A DNA stretch of 64,000 bases from Batillaria attramentaria. Lineage: Eukaryota > Mollusca > Gastropoda > Batillariidae. Positions 23,861-37,500 of this stretch are shown in pieces. Made by a program: the position numbers and the translations under genes. The notes under the pieces are model-generated. The model had not been told where the DNA came from, did no database searches, and worked only from the letters and a program-made list of their open reading frames with translations. Position 1 is the stretch's first letter, and each line of letters begins with the position of its first letter. The DNA lies in assembly GCA_018292915.2 (NCBI GenBank), contig JACVVK020000053.1, positions 1,892,001 through 1,956,000 on the forward strand, in the 5' to 3' direction.

Positions 23861-23967
23861 GCGTGCACTGTGTTGTGCTGTGTGCAGTGTGTTGTGCTGT
23901 GTGCAGTGTGTTGTGCTGTGTGCAGTGTGTTGTGCTGTGTGCACTGTGTTGTGCTGTGTGCACTGTG
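23861..23967. repeat. 19-bp minisatellite, about 5.5 copies
   Basis: The unit is GTGTTGTGCTGTGTGCAGT, with CAGT changing to CACT in the last copies. Minus-strand His/Thr ORFs are artefacts. Confidence 0.9.
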
Positions 23968-25140
23968 ATTGTGTTTTCCAGACAAGTCCGTAGTTGGGGT
24001 TTAGCAGTTTACAGTGCATTTGAAAAAAAATCTACGAAGTAAAAGGAGGAGAGGTGGTCAACAAAACATAGAGCTGTATTTGTCGTGACGAGATGCTGTT
24101 GGCAGTGGCAGTATCTGGAAACATGAGAAAAGACAACAGTCGCGCACTGCAAAAAACATTCACTATACATGTATCTGGCTTGTTGGCGGTGTTTATGTTA
24201 CGATCAGAAACTGTTCATTTCTACAAAGACAGGTTACTCATAAGAACGAGCGTCGTGCATGTTTACCTAACATGGACCTTTGCCAATGATTTACATTACA
24301 ACCTCCCAACTGTAAATCTTCGCTACCACCACCACTCCCACTCCCAATCGATTTAGACAGCTGGAGGGGTGGACTTGTTTATATACAGACATGTTGCTTT
24401 TTAATCAGCCCGCAACGGTTTTTTCCCTGTCGTGTAGAGAGAGAGAGAGAGAGAGAGAGAGAAATGCCTGTTTGTGGGTGTTGTAGGCAAGTTGTGGTGA
24501 GACACAGAAACACGCCAGATAACTCGCGCTGCCCTTCACCAGGGATTTTGACAGTGTTGGCAGCTAAGTGGTTTGGTGTGTATACATCATCGTTCACCCT
24601 ATCGGGGTTGGGGGGCGACTTGGGTTAATGCCGGCTTGTAACGACAGGCCTCGGGCTACATGTATGCCGGGCTGGCGGCTGACACGCGACAGTTATCGGA
24701 GTGGAGAGGGAGATAGCTCCCTTCTTCACACGACCCACAATATCAACATGGCGGGGGACTGAAGGATGTTGCTGAGTCGAGCTCAAGGAGAGTTGATGAC
24801 ATCATGGCCGTCTGCTGGCCCCAAGAACGCCGCTTACCAGATTTTTTTTTCTTTTTAGTTTTGGCGGGTTGTGTAACCTGCCGACTGTGGAGTGGTTTGA
24901 GCGTGTGACGCGTGTCATGCTGGCATTCAGACGATAGTGTTGAGGGCAGGTGTAGACAGGGGGGATGAGCACGGCTTTACTGTTGGCTTTAACATGACTA
25001 CTGTCTTGGCAGGCAGTACAAATACTTACACCTCAACAAGCATAACGCAAGGAAACACGTACTGTACAGTGTACACGCCCAGTGCTGCTTCCTGTCCTGT
25101 TAGTTTGAGAACACAGGCACATTATTGACAAACATCATTA
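23968..25140. other. Intron stretch without recognisable features
   Basis: GA run at about 24437-24461. No gene was recognised. Confidence 0.5.
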
Positions 25141-25290
25141 TTACTACAATCGTCTAAGTGTATGTACGTCCTGAGTTCGAATCTCGTCTATGGCCAGATA
25201 TGTGTGCTGGTCATTTTCTCGTTGCCCCGTCTTTGATATCGCCTGCACGTGGTGGAAAAGGACGTTAAAGTCCCAGACACCCACACTCAT
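25141..25290 (+). mobile_element. 5'-truncated tRNA-type SINE
   Basis: A B-box-like GAGTTCGAATCTC (about 25173) is followed by GTGCTGGTCATTTTCTCGTT, then GCCCCGTCTTTGATATCGCC and a GTGGTGGAAAAGGACGTTAA word with CCCAGACACCCACAC. The last two blocks match the SINE split by the LINE at 42341-42410 and 46039-46090. Confidence 0.6.
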
Positions 25291-25447
25291 GCATGTCCAG
25301 TGTCTGTTGGAGCGTCATGCGTGGCGTGCTACCGTTTGTCCCCACTAGTTTGGTTTGAAAAAAACCATTGTGAGGTACACGTCCATGTAGTGAAGGCAGA
25401 ACTGCCAGTAGTGAACTTTGAAGTGAACGCTGTATCACTATCAGTGT

Positions 25448-25563
25448 ATGTTGATTATTGAGGTAGGTAGGGAACAAGAACAGCTAGCTGGGGGACGGGT
25501 TGTTTATGTTGATTATTGAGGTAGGTAGGGAACAAGAACAGCTAGCTGGGGGACGGGTTGTTT
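25448..25563. repeat. 58-bp duplication, 2 copies
   Basis: TGTTGATTATTGAGGTAGGT...GGGGACGGGTTGTTT occurs twice in direct tandem and is essentially identical. Confidence 0.9.
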
Positions 25564-28548
25564 CACCAATAGTTAGTGGGTCACAGAGTCAGACACAGCC
25601 CGTAAATCAGTCTGAAGTGACTTTGTCTCTAGGCTCCCGTTGGGTGTTTAACGGTGTGGTGGTGTGTTTTAGTGGGGTGTTTTAGCGGGGTATTTTAGTG
25701 GGGTGTCAAGTGGTGACTGTCAGCGTGTGAACGGCCCACAAGCTGAGAGACGAGTGACTGGCGGGACTACACCCGGATTACCTCTCACCGTGTTCCTTCT
25801 CAAGCCTCGCCCTACCCAGCTTTACCCGGTCTGCCCGGCACAGTGTCAACTATGGCTGGCGTCGTAAATAACACGGGACAGATGGAATACATTGGACCAG
25901 GTATCGGACAAGTTTGATCAACAACCAACAGTTTTGTGTCTGCGTGTTGTTGCCCAGGTCGTTGTAACCTACACGGCGTGCTGTTTGCATTGACAGCAGT
26001 GAATCAGTTTCGGATCTTATTACAGAAATCGCTGGTAACTCCTGATCATCAGATATTGCAACGGCTTTGAATACTTTGTCTGAGATCGTTCACTATCTCA
26101 TGGCCGTTCTCCACAAAAAAACAAACAAACCTAAACCAAAAGCAAAAACCTTAAAGAACAAAAGAAAACAAACATACAATCCAAGACTCAGGCAAACACA
26201 AACTTTGGAACCATAAAAGCTAAGACGGTGCATGTATATAATTATATATACAGCCAGTTGTCACTGCCGCCCAGCCCATAAATCTGACTAGAGACATACT
26301 GTACTCGACCTCCTGCTGCTGATTTGGGCACCGTCTGACATGCCTCACGTGTGCACCAAGTGCATGCTGCCGCTAATTGTGCGAGGTAGAAACGAAACCA
26401 CATCCTGGTCCATCTCCTGCTACACGTAGAGCTAGCGAGGAAGGCCCGAAGGAAAGAGGAGGTAAGCGCTTCCTTTGGCCCGGTATGATAGGGGCATGAT
26501 TGGCAGGCAGGTATTTGGCATCGACTGGCGGACTAGTGCCGGCAGCCTGCCTCAGCTTCAGCCTCGGCGTGTGTTCACTGTTTGTAGCGGTGTCGGGTTG
26601 ATGGCGCCAGGCGAGGTGGTGAAAGGGGAGAGCAGATGTTGACGAGCTTTGCCGTGTGTGCGTGTGTTGTGTCAGGTCTGCCGTATCGATTAACTACCTG
26701 CTTCTCTAACTTATTGAGAGTAAGGACAAGCAATGGCGGCGGCTCTTGACGGGCTGGCAGATAAACTGAGGGTAGATCTGATATCGATAAGACCAGGCAC
26801 ACGGTGGCCACACTGACATGCGTCTAGTGCACGGCTTGTCCATCTGGCCGGGTCCGCCTGATTCTTACTGTTAAACTGTTAGAGTGGAGTTGATGCAGGC
26901 TTGTCACCACCCTGCTTGTGGTCTCGTGATGCTGCTGGTCCAAGGAACGGACGTGCATTATTTGTAGTTATTGTGCAGGGTTTTCTGTCCCCCATTGGTT
27001 GCTTTGGTCAACTTCCTCACCCGCTTCTTTCAGACTTGTAGGTTACCGGCTGGTGACCCATGTTTCCTAGTGATGCTACATTGCTACAGTGTGAACAGCT
27101 CCTTACGTCTTCACCAGTTCACGGTAATGCCGTACTATATATATATATGTGGAAACTGGCTGAAGTGCGGGCCTGGGTATTAAGTGGTGATGCGCGTGGA
27201 ATCGTGCCAAGTGGTGTAGCCGGTGTGGTGTGAAAAGCGCCGTGTCTGTCATATTGATCGGTAATGGAGGCATGGACTGTCACGCCATTGTTGGCCGCTC
27301 TCACCTTGCTTCTTATTCTCTGTCCGCTATCGCCATCAGCAGCGTGCACACAGCGCGGTCTGTTACCTGCCGCAATACGTCCCCTGTGTTAGTCCTTATC
27401 ACACAGACAACAACCAGAAGACTTTCCCTGTTTATATGTTAGGCTGTATGATAGATAGAGGTCCTTTAAGACTATATCACACCTTCACGAAGCCTAAAAA
27501 AACTCACTCACTCCTCCTGCCAGAAGACGTTCCTTGTTAACTTTGTGTCCCCGGTAAGGACAGGTAGTCTTCCCTCACTCACATCAGTGTATCCGCATTG
27601 TCATTTTCAGGACTTCAGTAAAACATGTCATTGTGATGGAAGGAGTGTGTGTGTGTGGGGGGGGGGGGGGGGGGAGAGAGAATGTATTATTTGCCATAAG
27701 AAAATGAATGTCAGTTGAAAGTAGCCTCTAATCTTGTGATGACCTAGATACAAAGTAGAAATCCCTTGCGCGTCAGTCGTGCTTGAGGTTACAGCTCGGG
27801 AGAAATCCAACTGTCAGTTGCTGGCCAGCACTTTCTCCTTCATCCTTAGTATTCGCCAGGCGAGAGAGAGAGAGAGGCTGGTTCGTGGTATGTGGACGAA
27901 AGCTGCTTGTCACCGGCAGCAAATGGCGAATGGCTGACAAGTGAAAGTCTGGTGTCCGGGCTGGGGGGGGGGGGGGGGGCTAGGGGGGGGGAGAACGGGG
28001 GGGGGGGGGCGCTGGGGCCGAGGATATCGATCGTTAATCTGTGGCGGGGCCGAGTGCTTGCCACAAGTGTCGGGGCCAAGGACTGCGCTGTCTTCTGGCC
28101 TGGCCTCGCTAACCCCCCCGGGGGGCGGGGCCAGATGGGGCCGGGGGTCGGGGACACGCCGCAACCTGTTCCTACAAACCGGCCCCTGTCGACTTTAGTA
28201 TGCCACGTGTCTTTGACCGAAGGTCGTCTTGGTCTTTTTCTCACCAACTACAATACAAATAATACTGACACGTCAAACTTGGCACCTGCGACAACGGTAC
28301 TTGGTGACCAGAGCATTCTAAACGCTGCCCTTTGCTCTCCCATACGTATACTGCATGACGGAAGTCTTCAACACAGTTCACAATGCACTTTAACTGAGTA
28401 GTGATGTTTTGCTTCGTTTTTCCCCACATCTTATCATAGATGAAACATTTGAGAATTATAATTTCTTTCCTGGTAATGCCATCCTATGTTGTTGGCTTAT
28501 TGGCGGGCCTGGAACTGGGAGGAACATGTCAGTGCTATAGTGGCATTT

Positions 28549-28549
<1 letters not shown>
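25564..28549. other. Intron stretch with poly-G tracts and no recognised gene
   Basis: Poly-G at about 27657-27674 and two at 27963-28009. An ATG at 25852 in good context followed by a weak phase-1 donor is discussed as a weak alternative exon. The ORFs at 27846-28401 are G-run artefacts. Confidence 0.5.

Positions 28550-28617
<68 letters not shown>
28550..28617. repeat. (GT)n microsatellite
   Basis: About 33 uninterrupted GT units. Confidence 0.95.
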
Positions 28618-28618
<1 letters not shown>

Positions 28619-30551
28619 TGCTCTCTGTACATACGTGAAGTTCGCTGGCTGCCCAGTGTAGCGAGCAGCAGATGCCAGCAGCGCCAGATTAATCATTGAT
28701 CAGTTACCGCTAGTCTTCCTTCTCCCCTACCACAGTCGCTCACTCGCAGACCTGGTGACGGGGTCAAGGGGAGAAGGGGTGGGGGTGGGGGGTGGCGGGG
28801 GCTCGTATTTTATGTAAGAAGCCAGTTAATTTGCTCTATGTCTAAACCTAAGTGCTAAATTTGTGGGTGTTTTTTTTGTTGTTGTTGTAAATTCACGGGG
28901 AATGGGCTGCTGATTCTGCAGGAAGAATTCTAATTCAATATTTTTGAGACAGAAGCTAGCAGCACATTCATGGGACTTCGCCAGCCATGTTTCCATAGAG
29001 CAAAATCTAGTGAGGTCAACAACCCAGCCAGTTAGTGTGTAAGACATGACGCTCTGTGTCCGGAATGAGTTCTCTCTCACTGCTCGGATCTCAAAGTTAG
29101 TACATGTACCCTGTCACGTGTATGAAGCTAGCATGACAGTGTTGTGTGGGCTTGAATGGACCGATTTTGTTTTTCTGTCCTTAATGTGGTTTTCAAAATG
29201 TGTTCCCGCTCGCTTCACCCGTGGGCGTGATAAAACACGGCCCATTGGTAAGCAGTCACTTGTACAACGCTCCCATGTTTGTTGATGTTTGGCAACACTG
29301 GGTGCAGCTTCTAGATGAGTTTTTCAAAAGTTCTTAAAGAGTTTCAACCAGGCTTTGGTACGGCGTCGAAAACTTCTTATGGATTCAAGACTGTAATATT
29401 GATTTTGTCTGGTAAAATATTCTTAAAAGTAATATTTCAGGGAAAAAGCTAGTCAAACGCAAAATGTGCGTTATATGTCATAAGGTTTCCGTGAACAAAT
29501 TATGACTCAAATTTGACGTTAACTTCTGGAGAAGGAGAAATTGAAAGACGCGGAAGGACTGAGTATTTTTTTTTCCAGCCATTACGGTTTTTGTTGTTGA
29601 AGGGGCGTTGAAAGCCGGACATGAACATGGATTGTAACTGATGTTAGTGGGGGGATTGTAACTGACGTTAGTGGGGGGGGGGGGGGTTGGTTGGTTGTAA
29701 CTGACGTTAATGAGGGGGGGGGGGATTGTAACTGACGTCACTGGGGAGGTGATGTGAAAGTCGATAGCTGTTAGACAGAGTGTAGGTGATACATTGACAT
29801 TAGTGGAGGCGTGGGAGGGGAGTCGGCCAGTAATTCCCTGCTCATCCTACCAGTGGAGATCATTCCGGCCTGGTTTGGAGTCGGTGCTCACGTGTCATTA
29901 TGTTCTTTGGTCTATTTCTCTTTCTTTTTTTTTTTTTTTCACCGGCATGAGCGCCTCTGCAACAATCAGTTGACGCTTTTAACGGCTTTGGACATGGCCT
30001 GCGTGCCCTGTTAGAAGTATGTCTTGCGCACAGCACATGCAATGTATTGACCGGTAGCTCTCACTAGGCCATTGGGTTAGAGCTTCACGCTATTAATGTC
30101 ATGTGGTGAAGTTTCTTCTACAGACCGGTCATCCGTGTCGGCACACAGTATATTTGGTGAAGGGGGGGGGGGGGGGGTTACGTTACTTATTCAGTGCGTG
30201 TTTTTGTGTTTCACGTCATGATTGCCGGGAAAAAGCCGCCTCGTTTGGTTACAGCCGGCTTCACGGAGCAAATGGCAGGTTTACATCAAACTTGTTAATG
30301 CACTCAGGTTTTATTCAGACTTTCCCGTTCAGTACAACAAAGGTTCCCCGTGCTACTCTGTCAACCGTTTCCAGGTGATTGTAGCGTATGACGCCGGTAC
30401 AAGAATTGTCAACAGCCAGCCAGCAACAGAGACAAGACCCCACGTTCGCCTACCTATGTTGCTATTTGCTTTTTAATTAGAAATGCGCGCATGCATTTAC
30501 ATCCATAGTTCTTGAGCGCCAGTGCGTGATCATCTAGATTATTGTGAGAGA
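28618..30551. other. Intron stretch with an irregular GT-AA-CTGACGTTAG repeat
   Basis: About four irregular copies of GGATTGTAACTGACGTTAGT with variable poly-G lie at 29629-29745. Poly-T lies at 29921-29939 and poly-G at about 30162-30178. No gene was recognised. Confidence 0.5.
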
Positions 30552-30555
30552 ACCC

Positions 30556-30855
30556 GTCCACTGTTCTAACTGTTCTAACAGGTCCACTGTTCTAATGGTT
30601 CTAACCTGTCTAATGTTCCAATCGGTCCATTGTTCTAACGGTTCTAACCGGTCCACTGTTCTAACGGTTCTAACCGGTCCACTGTTCTAACGGTTCTAAC
30701 CGGTCCACTGTTCTAACGGTTCTAACCGGTCCACTGTTCTAACGGTTCTAACCGGTCCACTGTTCTAACGGTTCTAACCGGTCCACTGTTCTAACCGGTG
30801 TACTGTTCTAGTGGTTATAACCAGTCCACTGTTCTAACTGTTCAAACCGGCCCAC
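30556..30855. repeat. 26-bp minisatellite, about 11 copies
   Basis: The unit is CCACTGTTCTAACGGTTCTA followed by ACCGGT. Central copies are identical and the edge copies diverge. Confidence 0.9.
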
Positions 30856-30919
30856 TGTCCGTCCGTCTCACGTGCATCTGGTTTGCAGGTCAATTGATCT
30901 GGATACGCCGAGCTGCATT

Positions 30920-31143
30920 GTGTTGTTTTGTGTGTTGGCTGCTGTGCATGATCCTGTAGTGTTTTGTGTGTTGGCTGCTGTGCATGATCCTGTATTGTTT
31001 TGTGTGTTGGCTGCTGTGCATGATCCTGTATTGTTTTGTGTGTTGGCTGCTGTGCATGATCCTGTATTGTTTTGTGTGTTGGCTGCTGTGCATGATCCTG
31101 TATTGTTTTGTGTGTTGGCTGCTGTGCATGATCCTGTAGTGTT
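30920..31143. repeat. 36-bp minisatellite, about 6 copies
   Basis: The unit is GTTTTGTGTGTTGGCTGCTG then TGCATGATCCTGTATT. Because 36 is divisible by three, both strands stay open (128 and 140 codons). The ORFs are artefacts. Confidence 0.95.
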
Positions 31144-32325
31144 TCTTGCTGGTGGACAGGGTTATGAAGCCAGTCATTTTCCCATTTCAGGAAACATCCG
31201 CATGAAAACAAGAGTGAAAAAGTGTTTATTATTCGGTCGCCATTGTTTGATGTCATAAGTCAATACGTAACTTTCTCTTTTGATGTCGCCCAGCTCTCTG
31301 TGTGTGTATGGGATACAGGTCAGCAGGGATCAGGTCTGTCTGTAGGACAGTGATGGAAGGGTTGGGGTGGACATTTCTTCATGTGGTTACAGTCCTCAGG
31401 TAGTGTGTCTTACTGAAGAACCGTATGCATGTTTTGTGCCAGTATCGCATTGGTTTGTCGTGTCCATCGGTAGCCGTGATTGAACTGTTCTTCTGAAACT
31501 TTATAAGAACACTGTGTGTGTGTGGGGGGGGGGGGGTGGAGGGGGGGACACAAGCATCCTTGTCCAGGAGAGATAGGTGGCTGTGTGTCTGATACCACGG
31601 TAGAGGTCATTTATCAGATGAACGTAGATTAACGTGGTGACCCCTGACGGCCACGTATGTATGTAAACTTATGTTTTGTGTCATGCCCTGGTGGTGTGTT
31701 ACGTAACGATGAAAACGGTGGACACGTGATCCCTTTGAGCCCAAAGTGACGGTTATAGGTAATTGCCCCATTACCCGTCACACCAGCCTGTCTGACCAAA
31801 TCCACTCCTATACAGACAATCGTCAAGTTAATCCGTACACTAAGAACACCGGTGGCCGTGTGAGTGGAAACCTTACACTCCACACTCACGCGCTGCCTGC
31901 TTTGTGTGGGTAGTTGCGTTTTGTGTAGTGGTGGGGAATGTCAAGCGTCAAACGAGTAGGTGCCTGTCAAAGCGCTGTCGACGGCTCTCTTTCACCGATC
32001 ATTCACACGCGACTTGTGCTGGATAATGGGGCCGGTATATTTACCGGGCTGACTCGCGCCTTATTGCTGCCCGTTGCGTGAGAAAGCCTATTGACGTCTT
32101 TTATCCCTTGTGTGGAAGAGGGAGAAGTTAGGCGTTTCTCTTCTGCTCACCCGACCGTGACAGAAAGTCAACCTTTAACCCACCGTGATACAAAGCTGTC
32201 AGCAGTGACAAAGAAGAATTGATGTGTTAGATATTCACTTACCACTTGCCTATTGTGGGCACAGTTTGTAGAATATGTCATGCGTGCGTTTCATACTGCT
32301 AGCATACACCGTCGGTGCTACTACG

Positions 32326-32327
<2 letters not shown>
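31144..32327. other. Intron stretch without recognisable features
   Basis: Poly-G near 31524-31550. No gene was recognised. Confidence 0.5.

Positions 32328-32399
<72 letters not shown>
32328..32399. repeat. (CA)n microsatellite
   Basis: About 35 uninterrupted CA units. Confidence 0.95.
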
Positions 32400-32401
<2 letters not shown>

Positions 32402-32690
32402 TCCCTACCTTTTATTCACCAGTGATAGAGGAAGCCTTTGGACAAACCTGGCTTGACTTTGGGAAAGGAGCGGCAGGCTGTTTAACAAGATCTGTCAATC
32501 AATCAGTCATCAATCATTTCCCGTGACAGAAGTTAACACGCACCAGTGCATGATCCAGAAAATGCACATGCCGGATAATATTGTTGTCGTGTAAAGTCAC
32601 GTGCATTGTAAACGCTTGTGATATGTTACAGTTATTGGGTAGCAACCTGCCAGGTCGGGGAGTGTAGTGTGTTACATGTAGTAGCTCATG

Positions 32691-32812
32691 AAGTAATGAT
32701 CATGACAGTGACACACGTCCTTACACCTGAAGTGATGATCATGACAGTGACACACGTCCTTACACCTGAAGTAATGATCATGACAGTGACACACGTCCTT
32801 ACACCTGAAGTG
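32691..32812. repeat. 39-bp tandem repeat, 3 copies
   Basis: The unit is GTAATGATCATGACAGTGAC, then ACACGTCCTTACACCTGAA. It lies within a 221-codon ORF that has no family resemblance. Confidence 0.9.
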
Positions 32813-35800
32813 AATGCTGTACTGGATGACTGTAAAATGTCTGGTGCACATACAGTGTGTACAGTGTTCCTACCCCTGGGACAAATGAAACGGGGAATTG
32901 TTCTCATTGTGGAGGGCAGGGCAGGTTTTCAGTGGGTTGCCTGGTTTGCCGACTGCGTCAGTCCGTGTGCTGACACGTTATTGGTTGATGGTTTGAGTCA
33001 GTTTGAGAATCGATACACAGACGTACTTGATTACTGTCTTGGAGCACGGAGAAACCAGATCATAAAATTGTGTATTAGTTGTGCTGATGTTGCCTGCTGT
33101 AGCGAGAGGGCCGAGTTGATTGTTTTCTTGGCAACCACACCGGTAAGTGTGGTCCCCTCTTGCCTCCCAAATCCCTGGTGTCACGTGCTACATTTACTGA
33201 GACATAAACACATCGTTTGTCATTGTTCTACTTTTCTACAGAGGGGGAAGGAATGGCGCTCTGTCACTCCGTCTGCTGGTTAAGTAGACAATTCATTGTG
33301 GCAAGGTCAGCACCTTGTGTGGATCACACATGCTGTTCACATGACAGTTCACCTCCAGAAAAAATTGTCACCAGCATTTCCCCCGGTAACTCAAACTGGT
33401 GTCTGCCCTGCTTTCGAGAAAATATAACCGGGCCATAACATGGCGCCTGTGTCACGTGATGCACCCGTACGGGACAATGGATGGCCGCTCTGTCACGGGA
33501 TGAGAAATGCGGACAGTGTGGGCAAGTGATGTTTCCTCGTTACGAAGCAGTGTTTGTGTCAGGGCTACACCTCTCCTACACCTCTCCTGATGTCAGTTAC
33601 ACCTTCCCTTCTAGACTTTGCCGTACACGTGGTGCTGACCCCACGTCACAACTGGTTTACGTCCTTCGTAACATGCAGGACTCTCAGGCACGTGGTATTC
33701 GGTGTTTATCTGCCAACTAGGTGTGTGTGTGTGTGTTTGTTTGTTTGCCACGTATGTTGTTAGAAGAGCGTGTTTGTTCAACGTGTGGCCAGTTTCTAGT
33801 AACTAAAATTGGAACGAGATGTATTGTTTTTGTTTGTTTGTTTGTTTGGTTTTTGTTTTTGTTTTTTTTTTTACAAAGAAAGCATAACCTTTTTGGTAAC
33901 TCGTGGGAAACACGTTTGACATCAGTGAAAAACACAACGACGACGACGATAACATCATCCAGACAATGCGTGTACTAATGCAATGACATTGGTTTTGGTT
34001 CGAGAAATGTCAGCTGCGGCAGACTTAAGATATGGTGTGGTATAATTTATGCACGAAAACAAACAAACAAACAAACAAACAAACAAACAATCAAACAAAA
34101 AAAACAACCACCAACAAGAACTGGGATCGCCGAGACGGTTCCATACACATCACGCGAACATGCGTCAAACAGTTATTGGTCTAATGAAGTAATTGTCGGT
34201 GTAGACGATGTGGTGATGGTTGTGTGATGGCCACCAGTGATACATCACTCTACACGAAGAACGTCTCCAGACAAAGTTCCCAGGACGCCGGGCTGCACGG
34301 GCCGACTGGACTTGGCACGAGAACCAGTCAGTGTGTGGTAGGGTACAGTACACGTCATGGCGCGGTCGGTGTGGCGGGTTGTTGGAGATGAACAAACTGG
34401 CAGCGTAACCCCGGATGACCTCTCAAGGTCCGGCCTGTTCTCTCCCCCCCCCCCCCCCACCTTCCAACCCCGGAGTGTTGGCTGTGCCAATAACCGCACA
34501 TGACCACATGGCCTTGTCGCCTTGGTCAGGTTGACGCAGCCTGGCCTGTGACACTGAGTCCATGCACTGTCAGCGTCTGTCTTTTGTTTGTTTGAGATGG
34601 ACTTTGTGTAAGGTTTGTAACAAAATGCAGTAATTACTACTTGTAACTTGTGGTGCTGGCCTGTTGTTCCTGGCGGCTGAATGCATCAGTTTACACCTGG
34701 TACATATATATATATATACTGGTTCGCTTCCAGGGACGGATTGTGATGGTTGAGGAACTAAGGATAATTATTCACGTACATAATTATTTGATGTTTGAAG
34801 ATGGCACCTACATGCTATGGTTTACGTTGATGCAGCTTGCTGGAAAGATTGTGAGTGAAGTTCCGCCCTGAATCCGTCCCTGTATGTAGTGGTGATAGAA
34901 GGCGAGGCCGGCTGTTGCTGCTGAACGTCATCTGGCTGTCCCGTCCTCTTGACCTACCTCCGTGTATAATGCCAGTGAGCTGTGAGGTCAGGGTCCTCAT
35001 CTCCCCTCCCTTCTGCCACATTTCCTGTCGCCCGGTCCCTCCTTTCCCGTGCCCTGGGGGGGGGGGGGGGGGGGGGTTGGGGGCGCGAGGGGTCGGGATG
35101 TGTTCCCGGGGTCGGAACTCATCATCAGGCAGCCTCCCAGGACAACTGTTTGACCCCGCCACCTTGTCTTTGTGCCGACCCTGTTTACACTCGACACTTC
35201 AGATTGGGAATCGATAGACCCAGAAAAACCAGCGGCCAGCTCCTTCTGCCCTCTACCCCCTCCCTACCCTCCTCTCCCTCCCCTCCCCTTTCTGTTGTGG
35301 CCTGTATGTGTCTGGCTTGGGCGTGCAAGTGTCTGCCAGTATCAATGTTTGATTGCGCCTGTGTGGGACACACAACTAGAGACGGGTTTGTGGTGGCGGT
35401 GGAGAGCGAGCATGAGACGATTCCCGAGGTGCAAGACGGAAGTGCTAACACAACCGTATAACGATCGGCGCGTGAGGTCCTAGTGGCGCATCGTCCCCGC
35501 CTGGCGGACCGTTAATTTCCTGTGGGTAACGGCCACTTTATCAACACCTGCAGCACGTGCACGCCCAGCTAATTACACGCCATTTGTCTCGTCTTCACGC
35601 CGCTAGTCCTTGCAGAAGCGGGGAGTAAGTAAGGCTTTGTTGGCCACGAAAGGGGGGGGGGGGGGAGGCGGAAAATAACGTTGAGGGAAGCTGTTGGAGA
35701 AACTCGTGTCCTAGGTGTGACACGTCCGCAGAAAGGATAAGACAGACTAACACAACTGTCATCGACAGCTTTCTGCCACGGACACTATGATTAGTCGTTA

Positions 35801-36964
35801 CATCAACCAGGCTGAAAACTGTAGTAATCATCCTTGGGTTTAACTTCATGCATTGAAATAAAGTATCGACATCGACTTAGGTGCAAGCACTTGGTTAGTC
35901 ATCACACATGGCGCCGTGTTGTTGAAGACAGCATCGTCCTCCTCCACCCAGACTCACTCCCAGTGAGTTTCCAGTTGTCAACAGCCGAGTCATCGAGGCT
36001 GCAGCCATCCCTACGATGCGGGCAACCACTGAGAGGCAGTAATCACAGGTGACACGGAAAGTCACTTCCCCAGCAAATGAGGTCCCCCCAGGGCATATTA
36101 GTTTAGTTTGTGATTGCATCAGGCGCGGTAACGCAGCACGATTCGGCTACTGGCGAGAAAGACAGAGAAAGGGGGACGTGTGTACGGTTCACAGGAGACG
36201 ACTGAAGACAGATTGAAATGGAAAGGAAAATGGGCAGGCCGTGGCAATGGCTGAACGCCGTCTCCATTGTGTCCAGGCTGTCTTGTGTCTTGAGTCTAAC
36301 TTCACGCTGGTTCATGTGTTACATTGTACTGTTCCCCCCCCCCCCTCCATTATAAATATGGGCGACCGAGTGGTGCTGTCTGTTGTGTGTTGTGATGATG
36401 GCTGACCAGCCTTACAGAGCCCGGGTATTTTAAGGGAAGCTAATGACTGGTTTCAGTGTTTCTTAAATGACGTTTTGCTGTTGCTGTTTAGCAGAGCAGT
36501 TTTATGTTTTTAACATCGGTGTTGGAAAGTGTGTGAGTGATCCGACAAAGACTAGGAGTTAGTGGCGCCTGTATCCGTCCAAATAGTTTGATTCCACCCA
36601 ATCCCGCTTTTTGCATTTTTCTCTCCCGTTTCCTATCGATCGCCCGTTAAAGCCAGCGGCAGCTAATGGTGTGTGTGAGCACTCTGTCGGCGAGTCGCCT
36701 CCCTTCGGCGTCATTTTCAGTGGAGGAGGAAGATTTGGCTTTGACTGGCAGCCGGCAGGCAAATTGATAATGATGTTGCTGCGCTGCACATTGTGGCTAA
36801 GTGTAACCCGCTGCTGCTATCATTATCATGGCGAGCGTTAGGCACAAGATGGCGTCAAGCCGTTGGAAAGGTTAAGTCATTATTTGGAAATCGTTAGCAG
36901 CCCAGAGCTTGGTGTCGTTTTCCCATCTCTTTCTCTTTCAGCTTCTTTAGCCAGACTCACCTTC
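32813..36964. other. Intron stretch with low-complexity tracts, no recognised gene
   Basis: (TTTG)n at 33825-33870 and (CAAA)n at 34053-34098 are inverted relative to each other. Poly-C at 34444-34458, poly-G at 35057-35077 and 35651-35665, poly-C at 36336-36346. An ATG at 36849 in good context with a weak phase-1 donor is discussed among the weak candidates. Confidence 0.5.
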
Positions 36965-37307
36965 TAGGCCGTGGGCCAGAGGCCTCTAAAAGGCCTAGTT
37001 TTTGAGTTTTTTTCAAATTTGTGGGAATCACTAAATTTTAAGTGTCCCTAAATGTAAATTTCACGCTGATTTCAAATCTGAAGAGATCCCAAACGTAAGT
37101 ATGCGCACTACTTCAGAAAATGAGGGACAAGTCTGTGATGACCCTTCATAAGAAGTATCAATACTGTGATGTTTTGTGGCTGCAAATGATGCACTATTCT
37201 ATTCAAAACAATCTGTCTTGTCCCTTTTGCCTATGACAATATAAACTATACATGATTAGTAAACAAATTTGGCAGTTAAGGTTACTTGCAGGTAGGAAAA
37301 ATATAAG

Positions 37308-37461
37308 AGAGATAATAAGAAGATAAGAACTTTATTAATCCCCTCAGGAAAATTTATCGTGTACAGCTCTTGATCACATAATACACAGTACAACTATTAT
37401 GACACAATAACAAAATCTCCATGAAGAAATCAGCCATGCACCCACACGCGCGTCCACCCAT

Positions 37462-37500
<39 letters not shown>

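Noticed and set aside
27846..28401. ORFs of 133 and 169 codons around poly-G tracts
   Set aside because: Composition-driven (Gly/Pro from G and C runs), open in several frames, no recognisable domain.
30834..31258. 140- and 128-codon ORFs
   Set aside because: Translation of the 36-bp tandem repeat.
32618..33283. 221-codon ORF with an MTVTHVLTPEV repeat
   Set aside because: Includes a 39-bp tandem repeat, has no family resemblance, and no supporting splice or UTR structure.
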